Source of the DNA: Acetivibrio sp964466645
GTDB lineage: Bacteria; Bacillota; Clostridia; Acetivibrionales; Acetivibrionaceae
NCBI GenBank assembly: GCA_964466645.1
Contig: CAYXPB010000241.1
Span: forward strand, 1 to 8,078
DNA length: 8,078 nucleotides
Direction: 5' to 3'
The notes under the pieces were generated by a model. The model was not told where the DNA came from and did not search any database. It was given only the letters and a program-made list of their open reading frames with translations. The position numbers were made by a program, and so were the translations under genes. This document shows, piece after piece, positions 7,291 to 8,078 of the stretch. Each line of letters begins with the position of its first letter. Within the stretch, counting starts at the first letter, position 1.

Positions 7291-7800
7291 ATGCGAAGAA
7301 GTAATTATATTTGGGGAATTTTAATGATTGTATTTGGTGGCCTGCTGCTATCGGAAAATTTATTTAACTTTAACATCTTTTCACCAATGCTTTTTTTACC
7401 AATGCTTTTGCTTGGCTTAGGTCTGTCTTTTGAAGCAGGTTACTTTATAAACAGAAAATCCCCGGGATTACTTGTTCCCGGTGGTATACTTACAACTATA
7501 GGATTGATGTATTTCTTTGAAGTGATAACAAATTGGCAGTTTGCAGATTTGACCTGGCCTATATATGTTCTATCTGTTGCCATAGGCCTTTTCCAGCTCT
7601 ATCTTTTCAGTGGAAGACCAAAAGGACTTCTTATACCCATTTTTATATTATTAGCAGTTGCACTCTCCTTCTTATCTATGAATGTTTTAAGTGTTTTTAG
7701 CTCGTGGTACGACTTTAAACTTGTTATATCATTGATTCTGATTGGCCTAGGGATTTATGTTGTAACTAGAAAAAGTTCTGTTCATAAAGAATGGAAGTAA
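7291..7800 (+). CDS. Polytopic membrane protein, LiaI/LiaF transmembrane-region-like
   Basis: The 169-residue protein is almost entirely membrane-embedded. Hydrophobic segments lie at about 6-24, 32-50, 59-77, 88-106, 112-130 and 141-158, joined by short loops, with a basic start (MRRSNY) and a charged tail (TRKSSVHKEWK). The opening pattern, W-G-I-L-M-I-V-F-G-G-L-L-L-SENL, and the later GLLIPIFILLAVAL and LILIGLGIYVV resemble the transmembrane module of LiaI/LiaF and related DUF5668-type proteins of Firmicutes, which in Bacillus take part in envelope-stress sensing. The assignment rests on pattern, not alignment. It has no catalytic motifs and no extracellular domain of size. It is transcribed divergently from the response regulator across a shared 305-bp region and ends in a strong terminator, so it is monocistronic. 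A role as target or modulator of the adjacent two-component system is plausible but unproven. Confidence 0.8.
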   Translation: MRRSNYIWGILMIVFGGLLLSENLFNFNIFSPMLFLPMLLLGLGLSFEAGYFINRKSPGLLVPGGILTTIGLMYFFEVITNWQFADLTWPIYVLSVAIGLFQLYLFSGRPKGLLIPIFILLAVALSFLSMNVLSVFSSWYDFKLVISLILIGLGIYVVTRKSSVHKEWK

Positions 7801-7844
7801 TCTTCGTGGACACTTAATAGTGCTTTATTATAAATAAGCGTAAT

Positions 7845-7884
7845 AAAAAGCCGTTGGATTTGTTTTTCAAATCCACGGCTTTTT
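7845..7884 (+). terminator. Strong intrinsic terminator after the membrane protein gene
   Basis: The arm GCCGTTGGATTTG (7850-7862) pairs with CAAATCCACGGC (7868-7879) with one bulged T, loop TTTTT, followed by a T run to 7884. The left side starts with AAAAA, so the same hairpin works on the minus strand (bidirectional). A weaker hairpin-like segment (7822-7839) precedes it. Confidence 0.92.
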
Positions 7885-8078
7885 ATGTGAAAAGTTACAG
7901 ATATTTATTCTTTCTATAAAACCATAAAGAATCAAGCCTTTGGATAAGGTGATATCTAAAAAAATGGTCAATTTCCACTTTAAAAAACTTAATTTAGCCC
8001 CTTTTGAACAATGTTGATGTTACGAATTCAGAATCATGATCCGCCTAATCATTTCAAAATACCACAACAATTTGAACA
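7885..8078. other. Right-edge region without a confident gene; possible IS end
   Basis: No gene can be supported in this 194-bp stretch. Two short open frames touch the right edge: a plus frame from ATG at 8011 (MLMLRIQNHDPPNHF...) without a ribosome binding site, and a minus frame that stops at 8020 (...FEMIRRIMILNS). Neither is recognisable. The segment beginning TGGTCAATTTCCACTTT (7965-7981), with the repeated TTTGAACA at 8003-8010 and 8071-8078, vaguely recalls the repeat-bearing ends of IS21-type insertion sequences. This is memory of style, not a match. Confidence 0.3.

Noticed and set aside
1..8078. CRISPR array, tRNA, rRNA or prophage genes
   Set aside because: No regularly spaced repeats, no tRNA-like cloverleaf sequences, no rRNA segments and no phage-type proteins were seen.

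Overview
The window looks like chromosomal DNA from a Gram-positive, AT-rich anaerobic firmicute, probably class Clostridia. The reasons are the low GC content, strong GGAGG-type ribosome binding sites, GTG starts beside ATG, a lipobox lipoprotein and a clostridial-looking PhoR/WalK-type histidine kinase with its OmpR-type regulator. I cannot name the genus from the sequence.

Layout. Positions 1-1110 (minus) hold the N-terminal part of a large secreted surface protein: signal peptide, choice-of-anchor A type domain, then the start of a cadherin/Big-like repeat that runs off the left edge. Positions 1111-1461 have no gene. Positions 1462-3548 (minus) encode a UvrD/PcrA-like superfamily 1A DNA helicase. 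Positions 3638-4816 (minus) encode a lipoprotein with two FG-GAP-like acidic loops and a TPR-like tail. Positions 4924-6306 and 6299-6985 (minus) are a two-component system, response regulator first, with the kinase start overlapping the regulator stop. After a 305-bp divergent control region, 7291-7800 (plus) encodes a small polytopic membrane protein resembling the LiaI/LiaF transmembrane region, closed by a strong intrinsic terminator. The last ~190 bp has no confident gene.

Three 10-base runs of N (904-913, 2376-2385, 5150-5159) lie inside three otherwise healthy genes. Their length is evidently a placeholder. Read literally, the first two create false frameshifts and premature stops in the surface protein and helicase. 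The third keeps frame but removes about eight residues from the kinase ATPase domain. I annotate all three genes as intact across the gaps.

Function. Regulator, kinase and possibly the lipoprotein form one minus-strand transcription direction, and the membrane protein is divergent from the regulator across a shared region with a 14-bp direct repeat. This suggests an envelope-sensing module, with the membrane protein as a plausible target or partner; that link is inference. The helicase (repair or replication) and the surface protein appear functionally separate. I see no clear undescribed system; the most useful observations are the gap artefacts and the divergent control region.
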